From RPQK01 sp041946865 (GTDB taxonomy: Bacteria; Acidobacteriota; UBA6911; RPQK01): 44,700 bases of DNA. The translations under genes and the position numbers were made by a program. The stretch covers positions 1 through 44,700 of the forward strand of contig JBHGBF010000067.1 in NCBI GenBank assembly GCA_041946865.1. The letters are read 5' to 3'. Below are positions 8,290-17,056 of the stretch, in pieces. The notes under the pieces are model-generated. The model saw only the letters and a list, made by a program, of their open reading frames with translations. It was not told the DNA's origin and did no database searches. Each line of letters opens with the position of its first letter. The first letter of the stretch is position 1.

Positions 8290-11200
8290 ACGCACCTAAC
8301 GGGCCGTGGCGCTCGGATGAGCGCCTGTCTTTTTTGCCCCGAAGGGACCGCCTGGTCCCGTCGGGACACTGGTCTTTGGCGAAAAACGCCGAAGGCGTTA
8401 GGCAAGACAGCCCAGGGTTGGCGCGCAGTTGAGCGCCTACCCTGGAAAGCGTCCACACGAAATTCCAGGCGGGTCTTTTCACTCAGATTCACAATCCTCT
8501 GCAGCGACATATCCCAGTTGTTCCAACCTGGACCTCTTACATAATTGACAGGAGACTCGAGACCGAGGCTGGGGCGAGTCGGGGGCGCAAAAGCTGCCGC
8601 GTTAAGGCGATTGTACGGCTCGTCCGACGTATCGGCCGTCGGGTCGCCGACCAGCTTCACGCGCGCCCCTACTGCGCCGGAGCCGGTGAGCATCACACCG
8701 CTCACGCCGGAGATGCTGAAACCCGGCGTTATCGGCTGACCGGTTCGGAAGACCGTGATACCGGACACCTGCCAGCCATTGAGAATAGCGCGAGTGACCG
8801 GGTTATCCAGCGATCCATGACCGGTGACACCCGGAATCTGGTAGATGTAGTTGAAGGTGAAGTTCTGAGTAACATCGTAGCTGCACGGTCCGTAATTGGC
8901 CAGCCGGGTCAGGCCGTCAATCCGTCCGCCGTCACCATCGCTGCTGGCGATCGTGAGACATTTCCCCCATGTGTAGGAGGTTCCCAGGAACAGGCCCTTG
9001 GCGAAACGCCTGTCCAGCGTGACCTGCAACGAGTTGTAGTTGGACGTCGCGCCGAAGTCCTGGAGCGTGATGTTGCTGTGGCCCCGATAGGGTCGGACAA
9101 AGTCCGAGTCGTAGCCCTTGGACCCGTCGTAAGGCCCGGCGGGAACCGTTCCCTTGGTCTTGGTCGGATCCTGGTTTTCCGCCTTGAAGGCCGTCCCGTA
9201 CGGCGCCGCGTTGATATTACGGTTATAGAGCAGCTGACGACCCAGAGATCCCACGTAGGAGACATCCATCACGAGGGCCCAAGGAAGCCTGGTTTGTATG
9301 CCCGCGCTGTAGTTGTAGATGGTCGGGATCTCTCCCGCGTAGCTCATGACTGTCAGGTTGCTGGGCCGAGTCAGGGCGCTGGCCGAAGCGAGCTCGCTGA
9401 CGAAGCCGTTCAAAGCCGTGGGGGTAAACACGGACGGCGGGTTCACGATCGTGTTAAAGATCTCATTACCCTGGTAGCGATCGTAAAAAGCGCCGGCGCC
9501 CGCCCGGAACACGAGGTTCCCGTTTCCTGTCAGGTCGACGGCCACGCCGACGCGAGGGGCCCAGAGAAGGCCCGGGCTCCGCATCAGGTACTTGTTGATG
9601 CCTTGCCCCGCCGGCAGGATACCGTTGGTCACGTCACCGGATCCCGGGACGAACTTTCCGATGTCAAGAGCCGAGCGGACCTCTGCCGCCACGACGCCGG
9701 GACCCGGCGTCTGGCCCGGACCGACGCTCGGATAATCGCAGGCCTTCTGCGAACCGTCGACCCAGCACGGCCAGTACAGCCGAGGCGCCTGGGCAGGATC
9801 GTACTTGCTCGGTGAGAAAGTGGACGTATGGAGCCCCGCATCATACTGCGGCTGGATCCAGTAAGCGCGCACACCGAGATCGAGCGTGAGCTTAGGAGCG
9901 ACCTTCCACGTGTCCTGGAGATACATTTCGAGGTTCGTGTAACGGTACTGGCCCATCAGGTAGTCCGAAGCCTGCGTGAACGACGTGTAGACACCGACAG
10001 CGGCGTTCGCAAAACCAAACCCTGTGTCCAGCGGATTGCTGCCGGAGTCGCCGAAATTATAGTCGCCACCGGATTGCACGAAGGCGCTCTGGTTCTTGCG
10101 GTTGCGTTGCATGTACACGCCGGCCTTGATGAAATGCTCCTTCCACAGCTTGCTGTAGTTGTCGGCAACTTCGATGGTGGTGTTGTAGGTATAGAAAGGC
10201 GCAAACGAGCCGCCTCCGGTCCTCATGTCAGGCGCATTGGCGATGCGACTGCCACCAAAGGCAAACTCGGGGATCCAGTCGGCATAGGGCTCGTACAGGG
10301 TAGGCAGGTTCACGCCCGTCCCGGCGCGCGTGACGTCACTCTCCTTCCTCGGACCCGTGGTCACATCGTGGTGGGTGATGCCGAACGTCACCTCGTTTGT
10401 AGAAGTGGAATTGAGCGTCGTCAGGAGGTTTAACGCCAGGGCATAGCCCGGGTGGTTGTAATGGACGCCACCCGACAGGGGATAGTTGGGGGTCAGGGAG
10501 TATCCCTGGGCGCCGTAAGCCGAGTTTTCGACATCCTGGACCAATTGCGTGTAGCTTCCGAACAACCGCCAGTTCTGACTCAGGTTCGAGTCCAGGCGCA
10601 GCAGCCGCTCATGGCGGGGATTCGAGCTGGAGATGGAGGATATGTAATTGTATCCGGCCTGGCCCGTCACGTTCGGAAGAGGGAAGATCTTCAGCAGCGC
10701 CACGCCCGGAGCATAGAGCCGGTTTGCCGGGATTTTGCCGAGCACGCCGCCGTCCGAGAAACAACCGGAGGTGTCGGATGCTTTACAGTTGCGGGAGGCA
10801 GCGAGCGGATCGCGGATGTAAGGAAACGGAGTCTTGTTCCGGTCCACGCTCTGCGAGAAGTCGCCGGCGCGCTCGAGCGCGGTGGGAACCGTAACCCGCC
10901 TTAAACCTTCAGGGATAAGCTGGCGCTGGTACTCCTCACTCCAAAAGAAGAAAAGCCTGTCCTTGTTCGTATTGAACTTGCCGGGGATGTAAGCCGGGCC
11001 TCCGATAGTGTAGCCGTAGTAGTTGTAGTGGTAAGAGCTCTTGCGCACGCCATCCCGGTTGTTGATCCAGGAGTTCGCGTTCATTCCGCGGTCCCGGTAG
11101 TAGGTGTAGGCGCTGCCGTGGAAGTCGCTCGTGCCGCTCTTCGTCACGTACATGATCGTCCCGCCCGCCGCCTTCCCGTACTGGGCCTGGTAATTGCTGG

Positions 11201-11867
11201 CGAGAACCTTGAACTCCTGAAGAGAGTCCAGACTGACCGTCGCCATCAGCTTCGTGTTGTCGCCGGTGCCGGTCACGCTGACCCCATTGATGGTCGCGTT
11301 CAGCGAGTTTCCGCGGGCGCCGTTAATGTAGATGTCCTGTATGCGGTTGTTGGCGCGGGAAGAATCATAGTTCGTGACAATCCCCGGCAACACGCGCAAA
11401 AGGGCGAGGGGGCTGCGACCGTTGACCTGGATGTTCTGCAGCTGTTCGCCCACGATCGTCCCGGTCCGTTCCGCACTCTCCGTCTGCAGCCTCAGCCCTT
11501 CGGAGGTGACCTCGACGGTCTGCTGGACCTCTCCGACCTCGAGAGTGATGCGGCCGAGCGACAACCGGTCGTTGAGGTTCAGGACCAGGTCCCGCTGCTC
11601 GTACTTCTTGAAACCGACCATTTCCACGGTCAGCGTGTAGCGGGCGGGAAGAACCTGCGGAAACAGGAACACGCCGGTGTCGTCCGTTATGGCGGACAGG
11701 GAGGTGTTCCGGCCGACGTCCGTCAGGGTGACCGAGGCCCCAGGCACCACTCCTCCCTGAGGGTCTTGAACCGTGCCTGTAATCAGGCCGCCGGTGGTCT
11801 GCGCCGCCAGCGGCGCCGCCGCAGCGAGCAGAAAAAGAACCATTAATAAAAGCTTTCCACGTTGCAT
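8286..11867 (-). CDS. Oar-like TonB-dependent receptor with altered C-terminus
   Basis: This is an outer-membrane receptor for large substrates, probably the uptake port of the locus. The ATG at 11867 follows GGGAGG and starts a signal peptide (MQRGKLLLMVLFLLAAAAPLAAQ). A carboxypeptidase-regulatory-like domain follows (about residues 25-110), then the plug (about 120-230; NGRSPLALLRVLPGI, YINGARGNS) and a long beta-barrel. Homology runs to RLEFRVDAF, where family members continue with NVFNH-type text and a terminal aromatic beta-strand. Here about 55 codons of repeat-derived sequence follow instead, ending at 8286 and overlapping the next gene. The last barrel strands and the C-terminal assembly signal are therefore missing, and the protein may not insert into the membrane. 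An alternative is that a sequencing or assembly artefact joined a repeat here. Confidence 0.85.
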   Translation of the reverse strand: MQRGKLLLMVLFLLAAAAPLAAQTTGGLITGTVQDPQGGVVPGASVTLTDVGRNTSLSAITDDTGVFLFPQVLPARYTLTVEMVGFKKYEQRDLVLNLNDRLSLGRITLEVGEVQQTVEVTSEGLRLQTESAERTGTIVGEQLQNIQVNGRSPLALLRVLPGIVTNYDSSRANNRIQDIYINGARGNSLNATINGVSVTGTGDNTKLMATVSLDSLQEFKVLASNYQAQYGKAAGGTIMYVTKSGTSDFHGSAYTYYRDRGMNANSWINNRDGVRKSSYHYNYYGYTIGGPAYIPGKFNTNKDRLFFFWSEEYQRQLIPEGLRRVTVPTALERAGDFSQSVDRNKTPFPYIRDPLAASRNCKASDTSGCFSDGGVLGKIPANRLYAPGVALLKIFPLPNVTGQAGYNYISSISSSNPRHERLLRLDSNLSQNWRLFGSYTQLVQDVENSAYGAQGYSLTPNYPLSGGVHYNHPGYALALNLLTTLNSTSTNEVTFGITHHDVTTGPRKESDVTRAGTGVNLPTLYEPYADWIPEFAFGGSRIANAPDMRTGGGSFAPFYTYNTTIEVADNYSKLWKEHFIKAGVYMQRNRKNQSAFVQSGGDYNFGDSGSNPLDTGFGFANAAVGVYTSFTQASDYLMGQYRYTNLEMYLQDTWKVAPKLTLDLGVRAYWIQPQYDAGLHTSTFSPSKYDPAQAPRLYWPCWVDGSQKACDYPSVGPGQTPGPGVVAAEVRSALDIGKFVPGSGDVTNGILPAGQGINKYLMRSPGLLWAPRVGVAVDLTGNGNLVFRAGAGAFYDRYQGNEIFNTIVNPPSVFTPTALNGFVSELASASALTRPSNLTVMSYAGEIPTIYNYSAGIQTRLPWALVMDVSYVGSLGRQLLYNRNINAAPYGTAFKAENQDPTKTKGTVPAGPYDGSKGYDSDFVRPYRGHSNITLQDFGATSNYNSLQVTLDRRFAKGLFLGTSYTWGKCLTIASSDGDGGRIDGLTRLANYGPCSYDVTQNFTFNYIYQIPGVTGHGSLDNPVTRAILNGWQVSGITVFRTGQPITPGFSISGVSGVMLTGSGAVGARVKLVGDPTADTSDEPYNRLNAAAFAPPTRPSLGLESPVNYVRGPGWNNWDMSLQRIVNLSEKTRLEFRVDAFQGRRSTARQPWAVLPNAFGVFRQRPVSRRDQAVPSGQKRQALIRAPRPVRCV
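8308..8455. repeat. Structured repeat element that replaces the 3' end of the TonB receptor gene
   Basis: The region is a chain of inverted repeats. GGCGCTC/GAGCGCC (8308-8325) is followed on the plus strand by TGTCTTTTTT. Next come a GGGACC/GGTCCC-type stem near 8343-8361, AACGCC/GGCGTT around GAA near 8385-8399, and CCAGGGT...ACCCTGG bracketing 8411-8453. The last two motifs are the ones I recall from a dispersed repeat family in Acidobacteria, Planctomycetes and Verrucomicrobia genomes. The coding match to TonB receptors stops at its edge (about 8455). The first hairpin with its T-run would be a plus-strand terminator, opposite to the genes around it. Confidence 0.65.
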
Positions 11868-11879
11868 CTTCGTCCTCCC

Positions 11880-12007
11880 GGATGTCCTCGACATCCTGTC
11901 TGTCTCTATTTGACCCTCAGGAGAAGGAGCCTGTTGATTTCGGGGAGAGCCTGGGGAGTTCGAGCCGGAAGGTTTTCCGGCGAGTGACCCAACAGACCCT
12001 TCTCCTG
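11880..12007 (-). promoter_or_regulatory. Structured 5' leader of the TonB receptor gene
   Basis: Three nested or serial stems precede the receptor ribosome site. A near-perfect long stem pairs 11918-11936 with 11990-12007 (CAGGAGAAGG with CCTTCTCCTG, then CTGTTG with CAACAG). Inside it is CCGGAA/TTCCGG (11965-11980). A 7-bp hairpin GGATGTC/GACATCC (11880-11896) abuts the GGGAGG ribosome site. The arrangement suggests an untranslated, folded leader able to control translation. I recognise no known riboswitch class. Confidence 0.5.
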
Positions 12008-12013
12008 CCTGCT

Positions 12014-12041
12014 GTATAATCCGTGACATTTATCAAAGCAA
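12014..12041 (-). promoter_or_regulatory. Candidate promoter for the TonB receptor gene
   Basis: On the minus strand TTGCTT (12036-12041) stands 16 bp from TTATAC (12014-12019), or 17 bp from TATACA. It would give a leader of about 140 nt containing the hairpins at 11880-12007. The rest of the 346-bp gap between the aldolase and the receptor (to 12213) shows no gene I can support. Confidence 0.35.
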
Positions 12042-12213
12042 TCGAATGTTTTTTAAAAGGCATTCACTTCCAGTGAAAAGTCTTTTCGTCGACAACCAGC
12101 CATAGAGTTGCGCCGAGGGGGGTGCGCTTCACGGCGGGCTCGCCGCTCCAGGCCCCGCGCAGGGACGGACGGCGTGTCGCTCGAGAGCGCTTGACCACAA
12201 CGGTGCCCCGCTT

Positions 12214-12909
12214 TCACAGCCGCCGATATCGTTTGAAGACTTCGACTGGGTCCTCCTTCTTCTGGAAATCGGCGCGGGCCAGGTTCTCCGTTCCTGCGAT
12301 CTCCTCGCACTTCTGGAGGACTTCGCATATCAGCGCTTTCGGGATGATCAGAACTCCGTCCAGGTCACCGAATACGAAGTCTCCGGGATTCACGACGACC
12401 GTCTCCGTCAGCTCGCCGGAGAGGATGACTGGAACCTGAGTGGCGATGGTGACGATCCGCCCATAGGCTTCGATCGGCGTCCGGTAGCGGGCGAAGACCG
12501 GGAAGTCCATGCCGATGATCATGCCGCTGTCCCGGGTCCCGCCGTCGACCACGGCGCCTACCGCCCCGTGGGCTCTGGCCGAAGTGGCGCTCAGCTCCCC
12601 ATAAAGGGCCACTCGAAAAGGGGTGCTGCGGTCTCGGACCTCGACGCAGGGAAAGGTCATTTCTTTGAGCGCGTTCAGGCGACGGTAGCGAAGATTCTCG
12701 TCTTTCTCTGCCGCCGTGGCGCCCTTGATGGTGAACGCGGGTCCGGCCAGCTTCATATCGGGCGAAAGCGGCATGATTTCGTGCGAAAGTACCTGGTTTG
12801 AAAAGCCGAGCGATTCAAGAACGTCAAAAACCAACCCTGCGTAAAGCTTTCGGTAGCGCACGCAGATCTGTTCCATGTCGAAAACGGGAAGTGTCGTTAC
12901 TGGTTCCAT
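12214..12909 (-). CDS. RraA/HMG-aldolase family protein (class II pyruvate aldolase-like)
   Basis: The 231-aa protein belongs to the RraA/4-hydroxy-4-methyl-2-oxoglutarate aldolase family, whose enzymes cleave 2-keto acids to pyruvate with a divalent metal. The signature GAVVDGGTRDSG is present (G-x3-D-G-x2-R-D supplies metal and pyruvate-binding residues), followed by FPVFARYRTP. The ATG at 12909 is chosen because GAGGTA precedes it; the frame stays open further upstream into the SDR gene. It lies 46 bp after the SDR. In this locus a natural substrate would be a 2-keto-3-deoxy sugar acid made by UxuA or a dehydrogenase, but that is inference. RNase E inhibition, known for E. coli RraA, is unlikely here. 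Confidence 0.85.
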   Translation of the reverse strand: MEPVTTLPVFDMEQICVRYRKLYAGLVFDVLESLGFSNQVLSHEIMPLSPDMKLAGPAFTIKGATAAEKDENLRYRRLNALKEMTFPCVEVRDRSTPFRVALYGELSATSARAHGAVGAVVDGGTRDSGMIIGMDFPVFARYRTPIEAYGRIVTIATQVPVILSGELTETVVVNPGDFVFGDLDGVLIIPKALICEVLQKCEEIAGTENLARADFQKKEDPVEVFKRYRRL

Positions 12910-12955
12910 GTGAGTACCTCGAATTTCGATCCGCCGAATCGAAACAAGTTCGTAA

Positions 12956-13714
12956 CTACAGGCGGCGGAGGAGCAGTCCTCCGTCAACGTAAAAAATGGC
13001 GCCGGTCACATAGTCGGATTCAGCGGACGCCAGGAACACCGTGATGCCCACAACATCCTGGACCTCACCCAGACGATTCCAGGGAATACGCTCGAGCAGT
13101 CTGGCCCGCACCTCGGGTACCGAAAGGTGCTGGCGGTTCATGTCGGTGAGGATGGCGCCGGGCGAGACCGCGTTCACATTGATGTGGTGCTCGGCGAGCT
13201 CGAGGGCCAGGGCCTTGGTCAACATGGCCAGCCCGGCCTTGCTGCAGGCATAGGCCGATCGCCCCCGCAGCGGGACGTTGTCGTGGACACTCGACAGGTT
13301 GATGATCTTCCCCCTGCCAGCCGACCGCATCACTTCGGCGGCCTTCTGGCTGAGAAAGTAGGGCGCCCTCAAATTCACCTCGAGTGTCCTGTCCCAGATT
13401 TCAGGCTGGGTCGAGAGAAACGGTTCCCGAAATTCCACGGCGGCGTTGTTCACCAGGACGTCGAGACGGCCGAATCCCTCCAAAGTGGCCGCAATGAGCC
13501 GGGTCTGAGCCTCGAGATCGGCCACGTCGGCCTGGATCGCGAAGGCTTCCCGGCCGCCGTCTTTGATGCGCTTGACGACCGCCTCGGCAGCTTCGGCCGC
13601 CTGAACATAGTTGACCACGACCCGAGCGCCCTCGGCGGCCAACCCTTCGGCCAGCGCCGCGCCGATTCCGCGGCTGCCGCCAGTCACGATCGCGACCTGA
13701 TCCTTCAGTCTCAT
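12956..13714 (-). CDS. Short-chain dehydrogenase/reductase (3-oxoacyl/glucose-dehydrogenase-like)
   Basis: The 252-aa classical SDR is a cytoplasmic NAD(P)-dependent alcohol or sugar-acid dehydrogenase. It has the cofactor motif TGGSRGIG near residue 11, NNAA near 87, catalytic Ser in NLSSVH, and YACSK with the Tyr-Lys pair. It ends with the usual YVDGG segment. The ATG at 13714 follows GAGGT. It sits 10 bp behind the MFS transporter and before the aldolase, so it most likely oxidises or reduces a uronate or aldonate intermediate. The precise substrate cannot be read from sequence. Confidence 0.88.
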   Translation of the reverse strand: MRLKDQVAIVTGGSRGIGAALAEGLAAEGARVVVNYVQAAEAAEAVVKRIKDGGREAFAIQADVADLEAQTRLIAATLEGFGRLDVLVNNAAVEFREPFLSTQPEIWDRTLEVNLRAPYFLSQKAAEVMRSAGRGKIINLSSVHDNVPLRGRSAYACSKAGLAMLTKALALELAEHHINVNAVSPGAILTDMNRQHLSVPEVRARLLERIPWNRLGEVQDVVGITVFLASAESDYVTGAIFYVDGGLLLRRL

Positions 13715-13724
13715 GTCAATAACC

Positions 13725-14999
13725 TCACTCTTCCTTGGTCCTCAGAAACACCCGCAAGATGATGGCTGCGGTCAGGTGTCCGGAGGCGGCGATGACGAAC
13801 ATAGGAGTATAGGAATCGAAGCGGTCGAGCACCGTGCCCGCCACCCAGGTGAGAATCATCCCGCCGATACATCCGATCGTCCCCATGTAGCCCTGAACCG
13901 TGCCGATGACATTTTCGGGGAAAACATCGGAAGCCAGGGCGGCGGTGTTGATGAACCAGGCGTAACAGACGAAGGCCATCATGGCGATGAGGGCAATCGA
14001 AAGCCCGGCGGAACCGACAAAGCCGATGGCGGCGCCGGCCGGCGCGACCGCCGCCGTCACGTAAAGCACCAGGGTGCGGGCGCGCGCCGGACTGAAGCCG
14101 CGCCGGATCAAAAAATCGGATGCGGCCCCGCCGAGCATTCCCCCCGCGCCTCCAAAAAGGAACGGGATCCAGGCGTACAGTCCGATATCGGTCAAACTGA
14201 AGCCCCTCTCACTCTTCAGGTACTGCGGCGTCCAGAACAGAAAGAAGGTCCAGACCGGATCGGTAATCAACCGGGCGGCCAGGATGGCGACCACGCGCCT
14301 GTCCTGAAGCAGGCTGAGCATGGACGGCAAGGCGCGGGCCGGACCCTGGTCCCCGACAGCGGCCGGCGAAGCCGCTGCGGAAAAGGCCGCAGCCATGCTG
14401 GGGCTGGGATTGCGGTAGACCTTCCACCACACTGCCACCCAGACCAGCCCTATCAGCCCGGGCACGACAAAAGCCATTCGCCAGCTCCAGGTCAGGGTGA
14501 GCCAGGCGATCAGGGGGACGGCAACCAGGCTCCCGACCGAGCTGCCTGACGAATAGAGGGCGATCGGGAAACCCCGCTCGCGTTTGGCGAACCAGGTCGT
14601 CACGGCCCGCAGGGCGGCGGGATAATTGCCCGGTTCCCCGACACCGAGCAGAAAGCGGAAGGCGCCCAGGCTCAGAGCGCCGCTCGCGAGACTGTGGAGC
14701 ATCGTCGACAACGACCACCACAGGACGAAAAACGTCATCCCGATCTTCTCGCCGATGCGATCGACGAGCCGTCCCCCAACCGTGTACATAACGGTGTACG
14801 ACAACAGGAAGGCGTTCAGAATGTTCGCGTAGTCACTGTTGCTCAGCCCGAATTCCTCCCGCAGGACCGGCGCAACGATGGAGAGAGTCTGCCGGTCGAT
14901 CAGGTTGAGCATCGTGGAGAGCGTGATCCAGCCGACAATGAACCAGCGAAGCCGCGATTCTCTTTCCGTGGTGTCCAGTGTTAGCGTCTGTGTTGTCAT
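13725..14999 (-). CDS. MFS transporter, ACS family, hexuronate-type
   Basis: The inner-membrane symporter (424 aa, 12 predicted helices) resembles ExuT-like members of the anion:cation symporter family. Features include NLIDRQTLSIVAP in helix 1, the GGRLVDRIG loop typical of MFS, and GVGEPGNYPAALRAVTTWF, a signature of hexuronate and aldonate carriers. The start is taken at the second codon of the open frame (ATG 14999) with GGGAGC upstream. It would import the uronate or aldonate released by the periplasmic GH38-like enzymes. Confidence 0.88.
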   Translation of the reverse strand: MTTQTLTLDTTERESRLRWFIVGWITLSTMLNLIDRQTLSIVAPVLREEFGLSNSDYANILNAFLLSYTVMYTVGGRLVDRIGEKIGMTFFVLWWSLSTMLHSLASGALSLGAFRFLLGVGEPGNYPAALRAVTTWFAKRERGFPIALYSSGSSVGSLVAVPLIAWLTLTWSWRMAFVVPGLIGLVWVAVWWKVYRNPSPSMAAAFSAAASPAAVGDQGPARALPSMLSLLQDRRVVAILAARLITDPVWTFFLFWTPQYLKSERGFSLTDIGLYAWIPFLFGGAGGMLGGAASDFLIRRGFSPARARTLVLYVTAAVAPAGAAIGFVGSAGLSIALIAMMAFVCYAWFINTAALASDVFPENVIGTVQGYMGTIGCIGGMILTWVAGTVLDRFDSYTPMFVIAASGHLTAAIILRVFLRTKEE

Positions 15000-15098
15000 C
15001 AAGCTCCCATTTCCCGCCGAAGCGGCTTGTTTTGTGGGGCGGCAGGGGGAATCCGAAGCGTCCCTCGGAATCTTCTGCCTTGCACTCCAAACAATTCT

Positions 15099-15860
15099 CT
15101 ACAAGGCTGCCAGCCAGCCTCCATCGACGTATAACACCTGGCCCGTGATGAAATCCGACGCCGGGGAGGCAAAAAAGATCACAGCGCCGGCCAGCTCCTC
15201 GACGCATCCCCAACGGCCGGACGGAGTGCGGGTGCGGACCCATTGGTCGAACTCAGGATCCGCACGCAGACCCGCGGTCAGGGGGGTCACAAAATAGCCG
15301 GGTCCGATCGCGTTGACCTGGATGTTGTAACCGGCCCACTCCACGGCTGTGGCTTTCGTGAGCATCTTGACGGCGCCCTTACTGGCGGCGTAGGGCGCCG
15401 TGGAGGGCCGGCCACCTTCACTCATCAGCGACAGCACGTTGATGATCTTGCCGGCGCGCCGGCCGATCATTTTCGTGCCGACTGCCCGGGTCATCAGGAA
15501 CACCGCGTCCAGATTCAACTGCATCTGCTGCCGCCAGCGCGCCGCCTCGTAAGTCTCCAACGGTCCTCGCAGGTTGGCCCCCGCGTTGTTCACCAGGATC
15601 GAAATCGGTCCGATTTCCTCCTCGATCCGCTGGACGGCTCTTGTCACCTGCTCTTCGACCGTCACGTCAAAGGCGCAGGCGCAAACGTTTATTTTGGACT
15701 CGAGCAGACTCTGACGCGCCTGTTCCAGTTTCGAAGGATCACGGCCGTTCAGAACCACCGTCGCGCCCGCTTCGCCCAAACCCTTCGCCATTGCGAAGCC
15801 GAGGCCCTGAGACGACCCCGTGACCAACGCAATCTTGTCGTGAAGATCAAACAATTTCAT
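15099..15860 (-). CDS. Short-chain dehydrogenase, gluconate 5-dehydrogenase-like
   Basis: The 253-aa cytoplasmic SDR resembles gluconate 5-dehydrogenase/KduD-type enzymes, which interconvert aldonates and keto-aldonates. It shows TGSSQGLG (cofactor), NNAGAN, NVLSLMSEGG with the catalytic Ser, YAASK with Tyr-Lys, and a terminal YVDGG. It overlaps the upstream alcohol dehydrogenase by 4 bp (ATGA), so they are coupled and probably work on consecutive steps. The 96 bp to the MFS gene hold no other feature. Confidence 0.88.
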   Translation of the reverse strand: MKLFDLHDKIALVTGSSQGLGFAMAKGLGEAGATVVLNGRDPSKLEQARQSLLESKINVCACAFDVTVEEQVTRAVQRIEEEIGPISILVNNAGANLRGPLETYEAARWRQQMQLNLDAVFLMTRAVGTKMIGRRAGKIINVLSLMSEGGRPSTAPYAASKGAVKMLTKATAVEWAGYNIQVNAIGPGYFVTPLTAGLRADPEFDQWVRTRTPSGRWGCVEELAGAVIFFASPASDFITGQVLYVDGGWLAAL

Positions 15861-16921
15861 GGCTTTGCTCTCTTGCCTCTCTGTCCTTCGGCTCCTTCGT
15901 CCGGCCTCCCGGGAGCGAACAGGACGCGCATCACCGCGCCTCCCCGGCCGGCTTCGGCAAAGGCCGTCGGCCCGTCCTTCAACGGAAAGGGTCTCGACAG
16001 CAGGGCGTTGAAATCGAGATCTGAACCCGCCAGAAAGCTCATCGCTCTCTCGAAATCGTACGGTTCATAAACGCGCACGCCCACCAAGGCGAGCTCCCTG
16101 AAGGTGATGGTCACCAGGTCCATCGGAACCGGACTCTTCGGCATGGCAATCAGAACAATCTGGCCACGCACCCGGCAGGCTTTCGGCGCAAGAAGCGAAG
16201 AGGAGGCAGACCCGGCCGCCTCGAACACGACGTCCGCCCCGCGTCCCGAGGTAGCCTCCATGATCGCTTCCATCGGATCGACTTCGTCCACGTTGATGGC
16301 TTCCAGCCCGAAGTCCCTCGCCAGGCCGATCCGCATTGGCTCGCGCTCACAAATCAGCACACGCTGGGCGCCGCTGTCCCGGGCCACGAGCGCGGTCAGG
16401 AGACCCATGGGACCGGCGCCCAGCACGCAAACCGTATCCCCGCTTCGAATGGCCGAAAGGCGCAAGGCATGGACAGCCACGGCCGCAGGTTCGACAAGGG
16501 CCGTCTTCTCGGGAGTCAGCGCGCACGGCACTCTCAGCAGCTTCGCGGCGGGGATCCTCAGGTACTCGGCAAAGGCGCCGTCCCGATCAATGCCGTACAG
16601 GCCCAGTTTCTGGCAGACATGCCGATAGCCGCGGACGCAGGCGTCGCAGACGCCACAGGAGATCAGGGGTTCGCCGACCACGAAGTCCCCTTCCCGCAAG
16701 TCCTCTCGTCCCGCGCCTGGACGCGCGATATGGCCACAGAACTCATGTCCCATCACGAGAGGAGGTTTGGCCCGGGGATGCTTCCCATGAAAAATATGCA
16801 GGTCCGTACCGCAGATGCCGGTATAGCGGACTCGAACGATCGCTTCTCCGGCAGCCGGCTCCGGCACGGGCAGATCCCGAAGTTCAAGCTGTTCAGTGCC
16901 AAGCCAAACTAAAGCTTCCAT
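15857..16921 (-). CDS. Zinc-dependent alcohol dehydrogenase (L-idonate/threonine dehydrogenase-like)
   Basis: This is a medium-chain dehydrogenase of 354 aa. Catalytic zinc is bound near GICGTD (Cys) and GHEFCG (His-Glu). Structural zinc is bound by CGVCDACVRGYRHVC, all four Cys present. The cofactor loop is GAGPMG. Related enzymes oxidise L-idonate, L-galactonate, L-gulonate or sorbitol-type substrates at C5 or C2. It starts at 16921 after a GGTG and is coupled by an ATGA overlap to the gluconate 5-dehydrogenase-like gene. The last 15 residues (PDEGAEGQRGKRAKP) are a hydrophilic extension of no known role. Confidence 0.88.
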   Translation of the reverse strand: MEALVWLGTEQLELRDLPVPEPAAGEAIVRVRYTGICGTDLHIFHGKHPRAKPPLVMGHEFCGHIARPGAGREDLREGDFVVGEPLISCGVCDACVRGYRHVCQKLGLYGIDRDGAFAEYLRIPAAKLLRVPCALTPEKTALVEPAAVAVHALRLSAIRSGDTVCVLGAGPMGLLTALVARDSGAQRVLICEREPMRIGLARDFGLEAINVDEVDPMEAIMEATSGRGADVVFEAAGSASSSLLAPKACRVRGQIVLIAMPKSPVPMDLVTITFRELALVGVRVYEPYDFERAMSFLAGSDLDFNALLSRPFPLKDGPTAFAEAGRGGAVMRVLFAPGRPDEGAEGQRGKRAKP

Positions 16922-16975
16922 GTATCACCAAATCCATTTGGAGGCCGGCTGCTTTTTGCCTTGATCCCTGGCGGA

Positions 16976-17026
16976 ACAGAGCCGCAGATCCCACAGAGCC
17001 GCAAAGCGCTGCGCCTGCGGCTCTGT
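16976..17026. repeat. Two direct copies and one inverted copy of an 11-bp element
   Basis: ACAGAGCCGCA occurs at 16976-16986 and 16993-17003, and its exact complement TGCGGCTCTGT at 17016-17026. Either left copy can pair with the right copy, giving two competing hairpins. It lies in the 135-bp gap between the GH38-like gene and the alcohol dehydrogenase, both minus strand. No T-run follows in the direction of transcription, so an mRNA-processing or attenuation role is more likely than termination. Confidence 0.6.
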
Positions 17027-17056
17027 TTCGCTTGTCCGCGGCACTCCAAAGCGACA

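Noticed and set aside
8308..8336. Intrinsic terminator for the TonB receptor gene
   Set aside because: The T-run follows the hairpin only on the plus strand, whereas the receptor is on the minus strand.
8817..11846. Several plus-strand open frames of 150-330 aa opposite the TonB receptor
   Set aside because: They are mirror frames of a GC-rich coding strand; the minus-strand frame has clear receptor motifs throughout.
12053..12328. 91-aa minus-strand open frame before the TonB receptor
   Set aside because: It overlaps the 3' end of the aldolase gene in another frame and is Arg/Pro-rich with no motif or ribosome site.
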